NCBI GenBank assembly: GCA_002964805.2
Contig: PUDQ02000001.1
Coordinates: 9,324,001 to 9,388,000 of the forward strand
Reading direction: 5' to 3'
Length of the DNA stretch: 64,000 nt
Origin: Trametes villosa
Lineage: Eukaryota > Basidiomycota > Agaricomycetes > Polyporales > Polyporaceae
Shown here: positions 11,801 to 23,417 of the stretch, piece by piece
How positions within the stretch are numbered: position 1 is the stretch's first letter
How the letters are laid out: the number at the start of each line of letters is the position of its first letter
Notes under the pieces: generated by a model
The model's database searches: none
The model's input: only the letters and a program-made list of their open reading frames with translations
What the model was told of the DNA's origin: nothing
Translations under genes and position numbers: made by a program

Positions 11801-12640
11801 CTTGCAGTTGCAGAACTGCACGTTGACGACGTGTATACCGTTAACTTCTAGGACGACGATGGGGCTCGTCTTCGCGGTGATAACGCAGGATTCGCCGCGG
11901 CTGTGTGCAGGCCGTATGACCAAACCCAGGCCGCGCAGGTCGGCCTTCTTGAAGTGAGTACCCTCCCACCGCTAAAAGGACAATCAGCGCGTGCAACAGC
12001 GAGAATAGCTCCATACAGGGCACACCTGAAGCCTATGCAACGGAAGAAGCTCGTGCTTAGCTAGGCAGCACGGCTGGCACAGGAGCTCTCCGCCTAAACA
12101 CTCAACGCATCGGAACTCAGGACGGCCTGTCCCGCAAGCAGGACATGTCAGCCGACGAGCATGTTGCCCGCGACCTTCGAGCCTGAGCACCTCGTCGAGG
12201 TACTCGTCCCGGAATGGCATCCATGTTGCCAGGGGCTCGTCCTAATCGAGCAACGTCCCCCGTTGAGCACGGCGCTGCGTACGGTGCAGATTTAGACTCA
12301 CGGAGCTCTCATATCGTTTAGCGCGCTCCTTCGTCGCTACTGCAACCCCGTTAAGCCCTGGCACTCGCTCCGGGGTAGGGGAGTCGTCGCCGACGGCGGA
12401 GTCAAGGGGCTGGGCGTGTGATGGAAGAGGGGCGGGTTGAGGAGGCGGTTGCGCCGCTGCGTGGGGGGCGTCGAGCGGCGCGATGGACTGATAGTCCAAG
12501 AACTGCTTCGTCAATGTGTGTTTGCGCCGCCCGTCGCCGGACATGGAGTACGATCGCGACGCGTTGTGTCGAGGAGCGTAGAAGCCAGTCGCCTGCACTT
12601 TACCGCTGCCACGAGTAGCCTTGTTTATTCGTTGACGCAT
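8802..12640 (-). CDS. KDZ-family transposase with CxC2-like N-terminal cysteine cluster (intact)
   Basis: Eleven exons: 12302-12640, 12026-12241, 11609-11971, 11356-11549, 11133-11295, 10932-11077, 10489-10883, 10252-10440, 10068-10200, 9271-10016 and 8802-9208. They total 3291 nt, or 1096 aa with no internal stop. Exon 2 holds the cysteine cluster (CPACGTGRPEFRCVEC..CQPCC). Next come the family blocks VVLEVNGIHVVNV, MVREWRHVTMCKRAGRGHD and MPKGMGDMQKGER. The catalytic region has SYDVGCEHEKGFF (first Asp), VPKFHISAHKEAC and RFDGEGVERNWPKL (acidic pair), followed by SSTKEMSPGGRWETLDD. The C terminus is a long coiled, acidic tail. This is the normal KDZ size. The start at 12640 (MRQRINKATRG) opens a reading frame with the usual basic leader. 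The acceptor at 10017 could instead lie 9 nt upstream, also in frame. Predicted to cut and paste level 2. Confidence 0.95.
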
Positions 12641-12897
12641 GGTGGGAATCGGAGGGAGGCGGAGGGCAGAAGGAGCGAAGCTGGCCGCACTCACAGCACA
12701 GCAGACCGGGGTGTACAGCAGGACGACGCGTGTGCTCACCTCTGATTTGCCTCTGATATACTGCTGAGCTGCCGCAGACGGCATCGTGATTGAATTGAAA
12801 GACAAGTAGACGTGTACATGAGTGATACTGAGCAGCCACGTAAGAGAGGGTGTTGTGTGAGCTAAGAGGCGCACTCACCTTAGACGCGAGCTGCTCT

Positions 12898-14653
12898 TCA
12901 CTCGTCGCTAAACTCCCCTGCTTCAGACCCCTCCTCCGCCCTTCCTACACCTGCTGTGAGGCTGTCGATATGGGAGAAGCGCTGAATGCACCTCTCAGCG
13001 CGGTCCTTCAGCGAAGCGTCGAACGCGGCTTTTCCCTCAGGATCGCTCCGGCTGAAGTCGCCCAGCGTCCGGAAGCCGCACTCGACCCAACGTAACAAGC
13101 CGCCGGCGCAGTACTGCGTGAGCGACTGCCGTGTTTCGTTCGGCTGGATAGGCACGTTGCCGTGGGCGAAGATAGCGGAGGGGATAAGACAGCTAGAGGC
13201 GGGAGGGAATTCGAATACAGCCTTGATGCTATGTATGACGATGTGGCCGCTGGTCCTAGGGTTGAACGATCCAAGCGCGGTGATGTGGCACCAATTACAC
13301 GGATCGTTCGCGGCGTCGGTGTGCGAGTAGCAGGCAGTTGACGGGCCGAAATTGAAGCTGGTTGCCGGGTAGATGCTGTTCGTGAAGTTGAGGCGTAGGG
13401 ATGGGTGATGGGCGAGCAGCTGTGAGAGCCGACTCCTCATGTTCGCGTATGCTAGCGGAGCGTAAGTAGCTAGCATGTCTGCTGGCATAATCAGCGCGAC
13501 GTCCGGCAGACGCAAACGCCTACTACCCACTGCTGCCGAAGCCCGCGATCCGCCGGATCGCTGAGTTGGCACACAGGGCGCTCAGAGCCTTCTCGTTCAA
13601 CCGCTTGTTCCCAACCCTGCCAGGAGCCTGGGCGAACGTTAGCGGGAAGTAAGGCGGATGCGACGAGCTTACGTACCTTACGGCCGCCGCCAAACGAAAT
13701 GCCCCGCGCGAGGGTAGCAAACAATCCCCGACGGTGATCTACGTGTTCTTCGTCAAAGCTGCAGAGCTGAGCAGCGGCCGTGAGCGCGCGGCTTGCTTCT
13801 GCAGCGACCTCCGGCCAGTCGGCGTCGTTTGGCTGCCCAGCGAACAGGGCAACCACACGGCTGTCCTTGTCTAAGATAACAAAAGGACGCCTGCGTGGTA
13901 CGTACGTCAGCGACCCTGTTGCTGCCGGCGAAGTGCGGACACTTACTGCCCGTCCCACGCGTGGTACTCGTACCCCTCTGCTTGCAGCTGCTCTAGGGTG
14001 AGCAGCTCCTTTTCAGCCTTCAGATTCACGCCGACGTATCCTCCCACAGCGATCGGCAGCTTCTTCACGTCCAGGGGCGAGCGGACCGGCTGAGAGACCG
14101 CGGAAGCCATGAACTTGGCGGCGGCGGCGGCGGTTTTGACTTTCGCTGCGAAGGGGTCGCCGCGAGCCGCGATTCGCTTGGCCTGGCGGCGGATATGCTT
14201 CCCATCCTTGGCTCGTGTCTTCGCGTTCGAGGACACTCCGAGAGGCTGGGGCGTGGGCTGAGGCTGCACGGAGTGGGCGCGCGGCTCGCTGACGTGGCTG
14301 GCGAAGGTGGAAAACGGCAGAAGAGGCGGAGGCAGGGGCTGATACGGCGGCGGCAGAGCAAAGGGCAGCGCAGGAGGTTCTAAGAGAGACGGCGCCGGCG
14401 AAAGAACAGGCGAGGTCGATGGCGATGCGAACGGGGACGGCAAAGGAGTCAGCGGCTCGAGGAGCCACTCGTCCAAACCGCTGCTCGGATCTTCCAACGC
14501 GTGTTGCACCAGCAGGGAGGTGTCGGCATCGGTTTGTAGCACCTTCAGCGCGGAGGAAATTTGCTCGCAGGCGTCCTGCGGAGGCTAGGGGGCAGTAAGC
14601 AGAGCTCTCGAGCGGTCAGCAAAGTGAATAAGACTAACCTTCCCCGGCCCCAT
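12898..14653 (-). CDS. TET/JBP-family 2-oxoglutarate/Fe(II) dioxygenase (intact)
   Basis: Predicted to oxidise 5-methylcytosine in DNA, as fungal TET/JBP proteins do. Exons: 14639-14653, 13947-14584, 13677-13890, 13531-13627 and 12898-13478, totalling 1545 nt or 514 aa. The N-terminal third is Pro/Ser-rich and probably disordered, followed by a basic segment. The catalytic domain is in the C-terminal half: iron ligands HTD in CYSHTDAAND, distal His in IPSAIFAHGNVPI, the 2-oxoglutarate Arg in NETRQSLTQYCAGGL, and the usual RWVE after it. An upstream block, FVILDKDSRVVALFAGQP, is also typical. It lies 258 bp upstream of the KDZ gene in the same orientation, an arrangement described for basidiomycete KDZ elements (Iyer and colleagues, 2014). 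The 15-nt first exon (MGPGK) is inferred from splice phase; the acceptor after it could be 9 nt later. Confidence 0.92.
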
Positions 14654-16271
14654 TCTTCAGCTTCTGTAGCTTTGCGTGTAAAGGTATACGACGCGTCAGC
14701 ATCCTCCTTTCGACGGAGGAGGGCGACCAACGCGCTGCACACGCTCAAGGATGAGGCTCGAACAAAGTCGTAGGGCCATAGTGTGACCCAGCGACCAGTT
14801 CTTGCCTTACCTAGAGCGCGCCGACGCGCAGGCAGCAGGCGCGAGGGGAACTCACAGGTGAGGGTTGAGTGCGCGGCCGACGAGGGAGGTGTTGGTAAGA
14901 GAGCAAAAGTGCTGTGTGACAAACACAAATGTAACGGCTATGGCCGTCCGATTATGGTAATAGAGCAACACCGTCACGCCGCAGCTGTAGTACGGCGGCG
15001 TCAGTGAACTACTATACGGCTCGCTCGACCTCTACACCGAATCCCGGTCGCTCAATCGGCATAGAAATAGATTACTAAACAGCCTTGTACTGCAACTATG
15101 GAATATTCTCATCGGGACTCGGTGCTAGGTGTTATATATACGGTAAACCGCCATTCAGTGCTTCACCAGCTACGGTTCGCGCACTTCGGGCCGCCAAGCT
15201 CGACACCTAGCTCTAACTGCCTGTTAGCTACCTTCGTCTGTTTCTTGCTGCTATAGGTACCTACTTGCTGACCACTGTGCCCGTGTATTTTACTTGTCAT
15301 GCATCAGTGGGGCTCGGAAGCTCCAAGCCTTCTCGTTCGTGCGCGGCCCCGGGCCCCGACTTGAAACAAACCGGCCCAGTGCTCACGAAGTTCACCCTGG
15401 TACTGACATATGTGTAAAACGCTACACATCTTAAAGCTCAACTCCGCACGGAGCGCAAGCCTTCTGAAGTAGAGCCTGCGCTGACTCGGAGGCCCGGGGC
15501 TGTAACTAGTATTACCCAGGCCCCGGAACTACTGCAAGCTTCTACTACTGGTACGCCTCTCGGAATCCTTCAGCACCCCCATCCTGTTATGTGAATAAAT
15601 GAGATGCCCATCACTTCGAAGAACTTTTATATTCTGTAGAGCCTGTCTCCGCCGCCGGGGGAAACCAGCACCGCGAGTTGTCGAAGTTGTGGCTCAGGTG
15701 GCTTGGAGCGTCCGAGTCGACAGTCGAGACATGACACGGCAGAGACTGGAACGATATGAGCGCGACAGTATATAGTTCGAAGGGCTCTGCACACACGACA
15801 TGAGAGTTTCGAGGCCTAACTCTATGTTTGCTCGCGAAACGCACCAGCATTGCCCCGGGCTGAGTTGAACATCTGTGCATATAGTAAAACTTGAACAGGA
15901 GTACCCGGCTGCCAGTGGCACACTCACTGAATCACTCACCCCATTGTACTCACTCAGCTTCCAGTCCTACATGCCCTCTGAGCGGAACAGCATCTCAAAC
16001 GCAATGAATGTTCATGCATTCCTACAACATACACTGTTCGTACAGACACATACGCCCCTACGCACTACCTACACATCATAGCCATGGCTCCGTACCGCCC
16101 TACAGCTTCCACAATGCAGCGGCACCCGCCCTCCTTGCACTCAGCCGTCTTCACATCCAACGAGAACATGGCGTCAAGAACTGGGTATATTGAAAGAAAC
16201 AACACGGGCCTAAGCATACATACATGGAACAGCTAGCACAAGATTGCAGACGCGATCACAACGACGATAAC
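14654..16271. other. Noncoding stretch upstream of the TET/JBP gene
   Basis: About 1.6 kb within level 2 with no supported gene. A TATATATA run at 15133-15140 could serve a promoter for the TET/JBP transcript (minus strand). That would need a 5' untranslated region of about 450 nt, and the ATG-poor, open stretch at 14654-14928 is consistent with one. Otherwise nothing recognisable. Confidence 0.35.
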
Positions 16272-17633
16272 TCAGAACGAGGAGGGCCGGCCGAACGCAA
16301 CGCTAGGCACCAAGAGATGCCCCTCCCGTACCGCCATACGGAACGCCTGTAGCGCGCCGTGGAAACTGTCGTAGCGGCGTGAGTGAGCGAAAGTGTATCC
16401 GAGGACCATGTAGCGTCGGACCACACTGACCTACTGGTTAGTATGTACAACATAATTAGAGCTATAACTCACTCCTCGTAGTACAACCACGGCGTTCGTC
16501 CGCGGTACACGACGTAGTACCCATCGCACTCAACCGGCACCACAGCGGGCGCGGGAGCGGGAGCGGGCGCGGGCTCAGCCGCCGGAGGATCCTCGAGTTC
16601 GTCCGGCACCCCGACGGCCGACAACGAGGCGCCGTGGTTAGGGCGCTGGATGGGCGCCGCACCGCCGGCCCACGCCTGCACAGAGCCGTCGTCGCCGACC
16701 ACGACGCCGCTGCCGATCGCGCCTTCCGGCTGCGTGAGCGTCGGCACGTACGGCAGCGCGGGCTTCTGCCCGCGCAGGAAGAGACGCCACAGCCGCTTGA
16801 GCCCAGGCGGGCTGTCAAGAATCTCGTCAGGCCCGTCTTCGTTGATGGGCGGGACGCGCGCAGGGAGCAGAGGCCGATCTTCGTCGGGGACGTGAAACCG
16901 CGGAATAGGCGACTGCATTACCGCCCGCGCCCACATCCCCGTGTCAGCGGAACGCGTCACCTCCGGCGGGATTGTAGTGATGATCCCGCCGATATTGAGC
17001 GCCTGCAGCAACCGAGCCTCCGCTTCCTCTGGGCTTCCGCACCATTGGAAGAGACTGCCGTGAACTCCGACGGTGATTTTTGCCACCTCACTCCTGTATG
17101 TGCGTTAACCAGTTATTCGCTGCGTCAAATGCATCACTAACCAATGTTTGTACACCCCGGGCCCCGGCGGCAGACCGCGAAATACAACGAACCGAGCCCC
17201 TGCACTCGGCGTCGGCTGAACGTCCAGGGCGGTATCGAAGAAGCGATTCGCGTAAGCCGTTCCGAACCTGTCGAGGCAGTCAGTATAATGTGCAGCAATG
17301 GCGTTCGAATGCCGCTGACCAGTCGCCCACTAGCGCGGGGTACTCCTCGCTCAGCATGTTGTAGATGATGCGGTCGTTACCCATAACTGAGCGGCCAAGG
17401 GGCCCGATGCAGACGCTACCTTGAAGCGCTATTCAAAGATCATCAGCCAAGCTCAACGTGCGACGTGTAAGAGCCCTACCGTGCGCCAAGGCCTGCTCCT
17501 CCAAGAAGTGGTTGAAGCGCTCTGCCGAGGGCGATGACGCTTCGACCGGCGTTGTGCAGCCGAACGTCATACCGTCGTCCTCGTCGTCGGCGACGGCGCG
17601 CGCATCGGCAGCAAGGCGAGATGTCATCATGAA
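16272..17633 (-). pseudogene. RNase H1 N-terminal-like (viroplasmin-type) gene with one frameshift
   Basis: Exons 17480-17633, 17142-17419, 16473-17093 and 16272-16425. The protein contains two copies of the small RNA/DNA-hybrid-binding fold typical of RNase H1 N termini. The first is RFVVFRGLPPGPGVYKHW followed by EVAKITVGVHGSLFQWCGSPEEAEARL. The second is DGYYVVYRGRTPWLYYE, ending in RRYDSFHGALQAFRMAVREGHL. Splice phases work for all introns, but exon 2 holds one extra base near 17320: FERHCC is in one frame and LDRFGTAYANRFFD in the next. The total is 1207 nt, one more than a multiple of three. It is either a recent pseudogene or contains a sequencing slip. The function within the transposon is unknown; such domains recur near transposon genes in Agaricomycetes. 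Confidence 0.7.
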
Positions 17634-17723
17634 GGTAAGGAGCGTGTATGGATGCTGGAGTTCAGCGAGATGGTGGAGGAAGGAAGGGAAGGAGGATGCG
17701 GGTCGTCGACCAAAGCAGGGCCG

Positions 17724-17731
17724 TTTAAATA
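17724..17731 (-). promoter_or_regulatory. TATA-like box of the RNase H1-N-like gene
   Basis: TATTTAAA on the minus strand, about 90 bp upstream of the ATG at 17633. Position and sequence fit a fungal core promoter. Confidence 0.5.
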
Positions 17732-17978
17732 CACCGTTCGTCGGCCGATTCCGGCATCTTTGAAAGATGCGAGCGCGAAGCGAACGGCATGCGGTTGGCT
17801 GGAGGCACGGCACTCGTAAAATGTGGGAGAGCCCGTCGAAGCGAGGCAATTCGGTTGGCGGACAGGACGAGGAGCAAAATCTGGAGGACGTGAACGGTAG
17901 CGATACCTTCTCCTTTCGGAAGGTGTCGTTCTCAGGAATATAGGCGCCCGCCGCGGCTCGCGCGGCAAGCAAAGTTCC

Positions 17979-17986
17979 ACATAATC
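17979..17986. other. Target duplication, left side of level 3 (ACATAATC)
   Basis: The octamer ACATAATC here is repeated exactly at 37532-37539, directly outside the two inverted ends of level 3. Eight-bp duplications are the expected footprint of hAT and KDZ/Zisupton transposases. Confidence 0.85.
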
Positions 17987-18019
17987 CAGTAATACGCCCG
18001 GAGGTGGAAAGGTCGGTGG

Positions 18020-18310
18020 ATTCCCACGGATTCTACTGGTTTCCAGCGGCTGTCAGTGAAGCACAGTAGCATCAGTCGGCCTTGGCAATCATTCACCGTA
18101 CTCCGCTGGAATTCACTGATGTCCAATGCATACAAACGGCCTCTGGCGGCGGACACCATGGCCCATTGATGTAGGTTGTATGTCGCCGACTGCCAATGGT
18201 AGCCGACAAATCATAGTGTATCACAGTGGTGTTTTGTGTCTGGCACCGAAGTCCAGAATCTACCAGTGACATCCAGTGAAAATCATTGTACACCCTTGTG
18301 TGCCAATGGA
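18020..18310. repeat. Subterminal CCANTGG-type motif array, left end of level 3
   Basis: Repeated short motifs such as CCAGTG, CCAATGG, CCATTG and CACTGATG on both strands over about 290 bp. A matching array lies at 37050-37500. These are candidate transposase-binding sites. Confidence 0.6.
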
Positions 18311-20098
18311 TGTCTTATTTTCAAGTCAAGGTTAGGCAGGGTGCAGTGATGCACCCGACCCGACACTGACCACAGAAATTGCAGCAACTACTAGGGGCAG
18401 CCCCTTTGTGCTCAGGCTGCTTGTAACGGCTGGCAGGTAGGTAGGCGAGCAGGTCGAGCACGGGAAGTGAGTGGGAATGCCAGCGGTGACTGGTGTAGGT
18501 CAGACAAAGAGGTAGAAGTGGGGCGCAAGGTGGGTAGCTATGGAGTCCGGGGGCATACAGAAGGGCGAGCTGCATGGCTCCCGAGTCCCAATGGTGGCTG
18601 AGCGTGGGGAGCGGACATCCGGTACACTGTACGAGAAAGGAAAGGGGAATCTAATCTGATATCACCATGGCCCAAAGGCCCAAACCCGAGGGCTCGTGTA
18701 ACGTGCGCGCTGTTACACTACCTTCACCTCAAGGGAGGGCACAACACATGCGAGCGCAATCCCCAGCTAGCGGCTGGGGGCCTTGAGACTCGACGCATGC
18801 GGCACGACACTGCGCGCAGTTCCAGGCTGAAGGCCGGCGACACGGTATACGACAGCGCTCAACCTCATTGTGACGCATGTGCGATCCTGGTCTCAACACC
18901 CAGGCATCACGTGTCGGGACAAGGCAGCGGACGAGACACGTGTTGGCTTTTGGCGCTCATCGAGCGATTATGCTCGGTTATCTCCGAGTGATTCGATTAC
19001 GATTAGATACGCGTCTTTAAGTACCGCGCTCCTGGAATGTGTATGGTACGTGTTTGCAAGGAGACTCCCCCGTTCTACTCGCCCTCCTCGCTCGTCTCTG
19101 GCCAAACACGACTGAGTGTTGTTGCTCAATGCCGCCCACGCCTCGAAAGTTTACAACACGCGCCCTGAGCAGAGCGTGGTCTGCATTGGCAGCGTGTAGG
19201 ATGCGCGAGGATCTTCATGGATGGGTGGCGGAGAGCGCAGGCATGGAGCAGAGTGCGGGACGGCGGATGCGGTGGGGTGCAACAAGGTGGCAACGGGCAA
19301 GGTGGATGGGGTGGGCTGATCAGTAGATGGCAAGATGGAATGAGCAGTGGAATTGAGTAAAGCGTGCGGGGATGGGAAGCTCGAGGGTTTTGGCAATGGA
19401 AACACTCGAGGAGCTTATTGGAGGTAATGGGGAAATCAGAGAGTGGTATCCAGGTTTTCTCGTCCTCGGAGAGACCCTGCCAGCTGTAACCCCGCTATGG
19501 GGTTAGGCCACCACGCCTTCGCTCTATGCTACACTAAGTCACCACGGCCTTTGTACATATTTGGCTATGGTTGGTTTTGCTTCTGCGGTCTGCGTTGCAG
19601 CGCTTTACTTTACACCCTCATCGCCGCAACGCAGGTACGCACACTCTGTTCCAATACATTACTTTACACCCTCATCGCCGCAACGCAGAACCCGTTCCCG
19701 TTCTGTTGTCGTTTCTGAGTGATTACCGCGGCCGGGTTACACTTTTTTGAACGACGAACAACCCGCAGTCATGGCACCCACTCGCCGCGTACCACCCGCC
19801 TTCCCAACCGCCACGCTACGAAGGAGCGCGGCTCAACCATCACTGTACCGACATACCATTTGCCTTTGCCAACCTCTGCGACAAAGAGCTACTCGCACTG
19901 CTGCTGCTGGATGACGACGACTGGGAGGACATTGAGCTCAACGACATCTCATTGAGTAATCTCACCTTCCTCGTGACTACACCCCAATCCACCACCATCC
20001 TTCTGTTATCCCGAGTCTCTTCAAGACGCTTGTCTACCTCCTCTGGCTCCTCTTCGTCCTCCTACGAACTCATCACCTTGTCCCGCCCGTTACACACC
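18311..20098. other. Level 3 interior without a supported gene
   Basis: No gene recognised. A possible LTR-like start (TGTAACGTGCGC, about 18700) and end (GGGTTACA, about 19741) bracket part of it and could be the 5' LTR of the element whose gag fragment follows. A 30-bp sequence occurs twice at 19605-19634 and 19659-19688. Confidence 0.35.
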
Positions 20099-20356
20099 AT
20101 GTCGAACTGTGACACGTCCATCACCCTCAACACGAAAGCCCCGCCCACGCTCAGCAAGGGGAAGATCACACCCGGCGTGCTCAACACATGGGAGTACGGG
20201 TGCGTCCAATACTTCAAGGACCGCAACACCGCGGATGACAAGAAAGTCGGGAAGGTCGCGAGCGGGTTCACAAACGAACTTGTACACAACTGGTACATGA
20301 ACAACACCGACACCTTTGACGCGATGAACTGGAACACGTTTGTTGCAGAGATGCGC
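20099..20356 (+). pseudogene. Retrotransposon gag fragment, truncated by an LTR
   Basis: Begins MSNCDTSITLNTKAP and contains the gag-type segment TPGVLNTWEYGCVQYF followed by VHNWYMNNTDTFDAMNW. Similar blocks open the gag of basidiomycete LTR elements. The frame ends exactly where the level 4 LTR begins (TGATG at 20357), so the gene was cut by that insertion. I did not find its continuation downstream. Confidence 0.6.
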
Positions 20357-21123
20357 TGATGCGCACGGTGCCATCCCGACCCCAGGAGTCTTCGCCAGGC
20401 CTCTACGCACTGCGTACACCCTCGCCCTCGCTTTACGCACCCGCTTGCGGAAGGGCGCGCATCCCCCCCTCAGGTAGCAGCAAAGGTGTGGTGATCCCGC
20501 TTGCGACGAGTCCGGAGGCGTCGCGCATCGGGCGGGATTAGCGGCTGAGCGGACGGAGCGCAAGTCATTGCCAAGGGGTGGGCGCAGCACGCGGGCAGCC
20601 TTATCGGGTGCAACCACCAATCGCAGGGTGGGCGTTCCCAAGCACGCGCGGGCTCGCGCGCGGCGGGGCCGCTGCCCTCGCGATTCACGGCACGGGCCGC
20701 CGAAGGCGTTCTGGATCCTTTCGCTGGTCTAGGCTTTGGTAGCACGATCCGGCCATGTACCTACGCGCCTCGGGCGCCAGACAATTCAGATTCCTTTCCC
20801 CCTCACCCTCAGGAGCTCAATTGCGTCTGTGTCCCCTCTGCGAATAGTGTTTTGCGTTGCATTGCGTTCCATTGCAAATTGCGTCCCCGCGTCGTCTTTA
20901 GCGTTCCCACTTGCGCTCTCGCGGCAAGCTCTACTCTACCTCGCCCTCGCGCCCGCGTTGCGACTCTCGCGCGACTTGCCAGCGCATCGCGCCTTCGCTG
21001 CAAGGGCACCCCAACTTGAACCTCGTCTCTCCTCCGCCTCGCGCTTAGCTTCCCTACAGGCCTCGTCCTCCTCAGGCCCTCGGCCTGTCTCTGGTTGTCC
21101 CTAGGGGATAGTTGAGTGCATCA
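20357..21123 (+). repeat. 5' LTR of level 4 (diverged relative of the level 1 LTR)
   Basis: Starts TGATGCGCAC, ends GAGTGCATCA; 767 bp. It is clearly alignable to the complement of 45735-46439 but with many substitutions and indels. Conserved blocks include CTCGGGCGCCAGACAATTC and the terminal CCTAGGGGATAGTTGAGTG. It is followed by TTC and then a primer-binding site. Confidence 0.8.
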
Positions 21124-21126
21124 TTC

Positions 21127-21139
21127 TGGTGACCACTGC
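21127..21139 (+). other. Primer-binding site of level 4
   Basis: TGGTGACCACTGC, three bases after the LTR end. It starts TGG, complementary to a tRNA CCA end. The level 1 element has TGGTGACCACCGC in the same place (45719-45731, minus strand), so both used the same tRNA primer. Confidence 0.65.
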
Positions 21140-23410
21140 AGGGGGGTGGAGTTAGAACTTCACAGTCGGCTTCCTCCTTCGACGGCAACAGCGCCGTCTC
21201 CGTCGCGATTTGTTGAGGATTTGGAGGACGAAGGGAGCGGCCGTGCAAGGCGCGGCCGCTGATGGATTAGGCAAAGGGCGCGAGGGAGAGCGCGCGCTGC
21301 GCGCGTCGAGGACGCGCGTGGGTGGAGGAAAGGCGCCGGCGGGAGGCGGGCTATTTGGCTTTGTTTACTCACAAAAATTCGGGCATACCGCGCTCGCGCG
21401 CGGCCCCGCTCACCTCACACATTCATCCCCCGAGCCGTGTGAGGTGAGCTCATTCTATTTCTCGTCGCCTACGCTAGACACTGACCCTATCGCGCAGATC
21501 TGACCGCCGCGCGATAGGTTAGTACTCAATACATGTCACACGTTCATCCCCCGAGCCATGTGAGATCTGACCGCCGCGCGATAGCTCGCGTCCCGCTCGC
21601 ATACCGCACGCCGCCTAACCTTAAAACGATTATGCGAAAGACTTGCTCCTGCTTGCGACAGGCATCCCTCTCAGAGGAGCTCCTCTTCACTAGCTTCAAG
21701 CAGGCCGTCTCGCGACTCCGCAACAGGCTTGACCTCGAGCAGACGCAGGCAATCCTCAAACCCATCCACGCTATCCTCAAAAAGGGAGCAGCCGTACTCG
21801 CACGCGACCCAGACGCGACCGCGTGGATCCGCGACACCGCGCTTCAAGTCATCGAATCCGCTGTTGAGCCCCGTCAGACCAAAGAGCTCGATGATCTCTC
21901 CATCCTCAACAAGTCGGCAATCTTCCAGACTCCAGCGAGTCCAAACCTGCGCCGTACCGAGCTCTCTCCCATCGACCAGTCTGCCTCCGACGAACAGGTC
22001 TCGCAACCGCGTTCCGAAACACCGTCATTGCCAAGCGCACCGTCTATCAGCCCTCCTTCTCCGACCCTGTCGTCTCGCTCGCGCTTACCCTCGACACCTA
22101 GCGCCAACATGCTGGGAGAAAACGACGACCAACCGCGTTCGCGGCGCGCTATGCCGCCAGCGCACCATTCCGCAGCGCCGATCTTTGAACCGCAGGAGGT
22201 ACACACGCTGTGTCGCTTCTTTCAGGACCTCAAGGCACTCTTCGAGATCTGCGAGGTGGAGGACGACCAAGCCAAGAAGCGGTGGGTCATCCGCTACCTC
22301 CTGATCGCCGTGAGCGATCTCTGCAAAGGGCTACCCGCCTACACCGAGGCCGCGAAGTCGTACAACGACCTGAAGAAGGCGATCACCGAGCTGTACCCTG
22401 GGGCAGGGGAGACGCGCAAGTACTCCGTCGCCGACATCGAGGCGTTAGTTGCGGCGCGTGGCGCGCGCCCTATCACCAGCATCACAGAGCTATCGAGCTA
22501 TCACCGCGACTTCCTCGCCATGACCACCTACCTCATCAGCAAGGATCGCATCTCGAAGTCCAAGCAGTCGCGCCTATTCATTCGCGGCATCCGCTCGCCT
22601 CTATGGGAGCAGGTCTTGCAACGTCTCCAGCTTAAGGAGCCCGACCACTACCCCAACGACCCGTACCCGCTAGAGATGGTCTGCAACGCGGCGGCCTTCG
22701 TCCTTCACGGCACCTTGGCCTCTAGCCCGCCCTCAGTTCCCGCAACCAGCAAAGCACGAGGCGCGGCGAGCGGTGGAGGCGCGACCATGAAGGTCGAGGA
22801 CTTGGGCTCGATCCTCAGGCTCCTCGCGCAGTTGGTTGGCGAAGGGAGCGCGAACGCGAACGCAAACGCAAACGCAAACGCAAACGTTGCGAACCGCGTC
22901 GGAGGTCCGCCCGGAGGTGGTTCGCAGCGATTCCAGCCCCCGCCGCACGCTCGAGGGGACGCTTGCTACCCGCCCGGCAACGGACCCGGGGGAACTTCTG
23001 CCACTACTGTGGCAACGCGAACTGCCAGATGAGGACTTGCCCATTCGTGGAGGAAGACGTGCGCGGTGGTCGCGTCATGCGCAACGGGCAGGGCTACGTG
23101 GTACTACCGAACGGCAACTTCATCCCGAGAACGCTCTCCAACCCCCACTTCGAAGGGGTGACGATCCGCGACCGCGTCTACGAGTGGCACCGCCGTAACC
23201 CGAACACGCTAGCGCATAACGCGAACGCGCCTGCGGCCGCTCAGCTCAGCTTCGAGATTGCGAACGATGACTACGACTACCCGCCGCTGCAGAGCTTTCA
23301 GTTCAGCGCTGTGGATCGCATTGCGCAGCTAGAACACAAGATCTACGCGCTCAAGCAGGCTAGCGCTTGACAGGGTGGGAGTCGGTTTGACGGAGTAGAG
23401 ATCCCGCCTT

Positions 23411-23417
23411 ATCAGGG
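23411..23417. other. Target duplication of level 5, left copy (ATCAGGG)
   Basis: ATCAGGG is repeated at 26246-26252. Seven bases are identical; the eighth differs (C and T), so an original 8-bp duplication with one change is possible. Confidence 0.7.

Noticed and set aside
19605..19688. CRISPR-like repeat pair
   Set aside because: Only two units, a short spacer, and a fungal context next to a retrotransposon gag.
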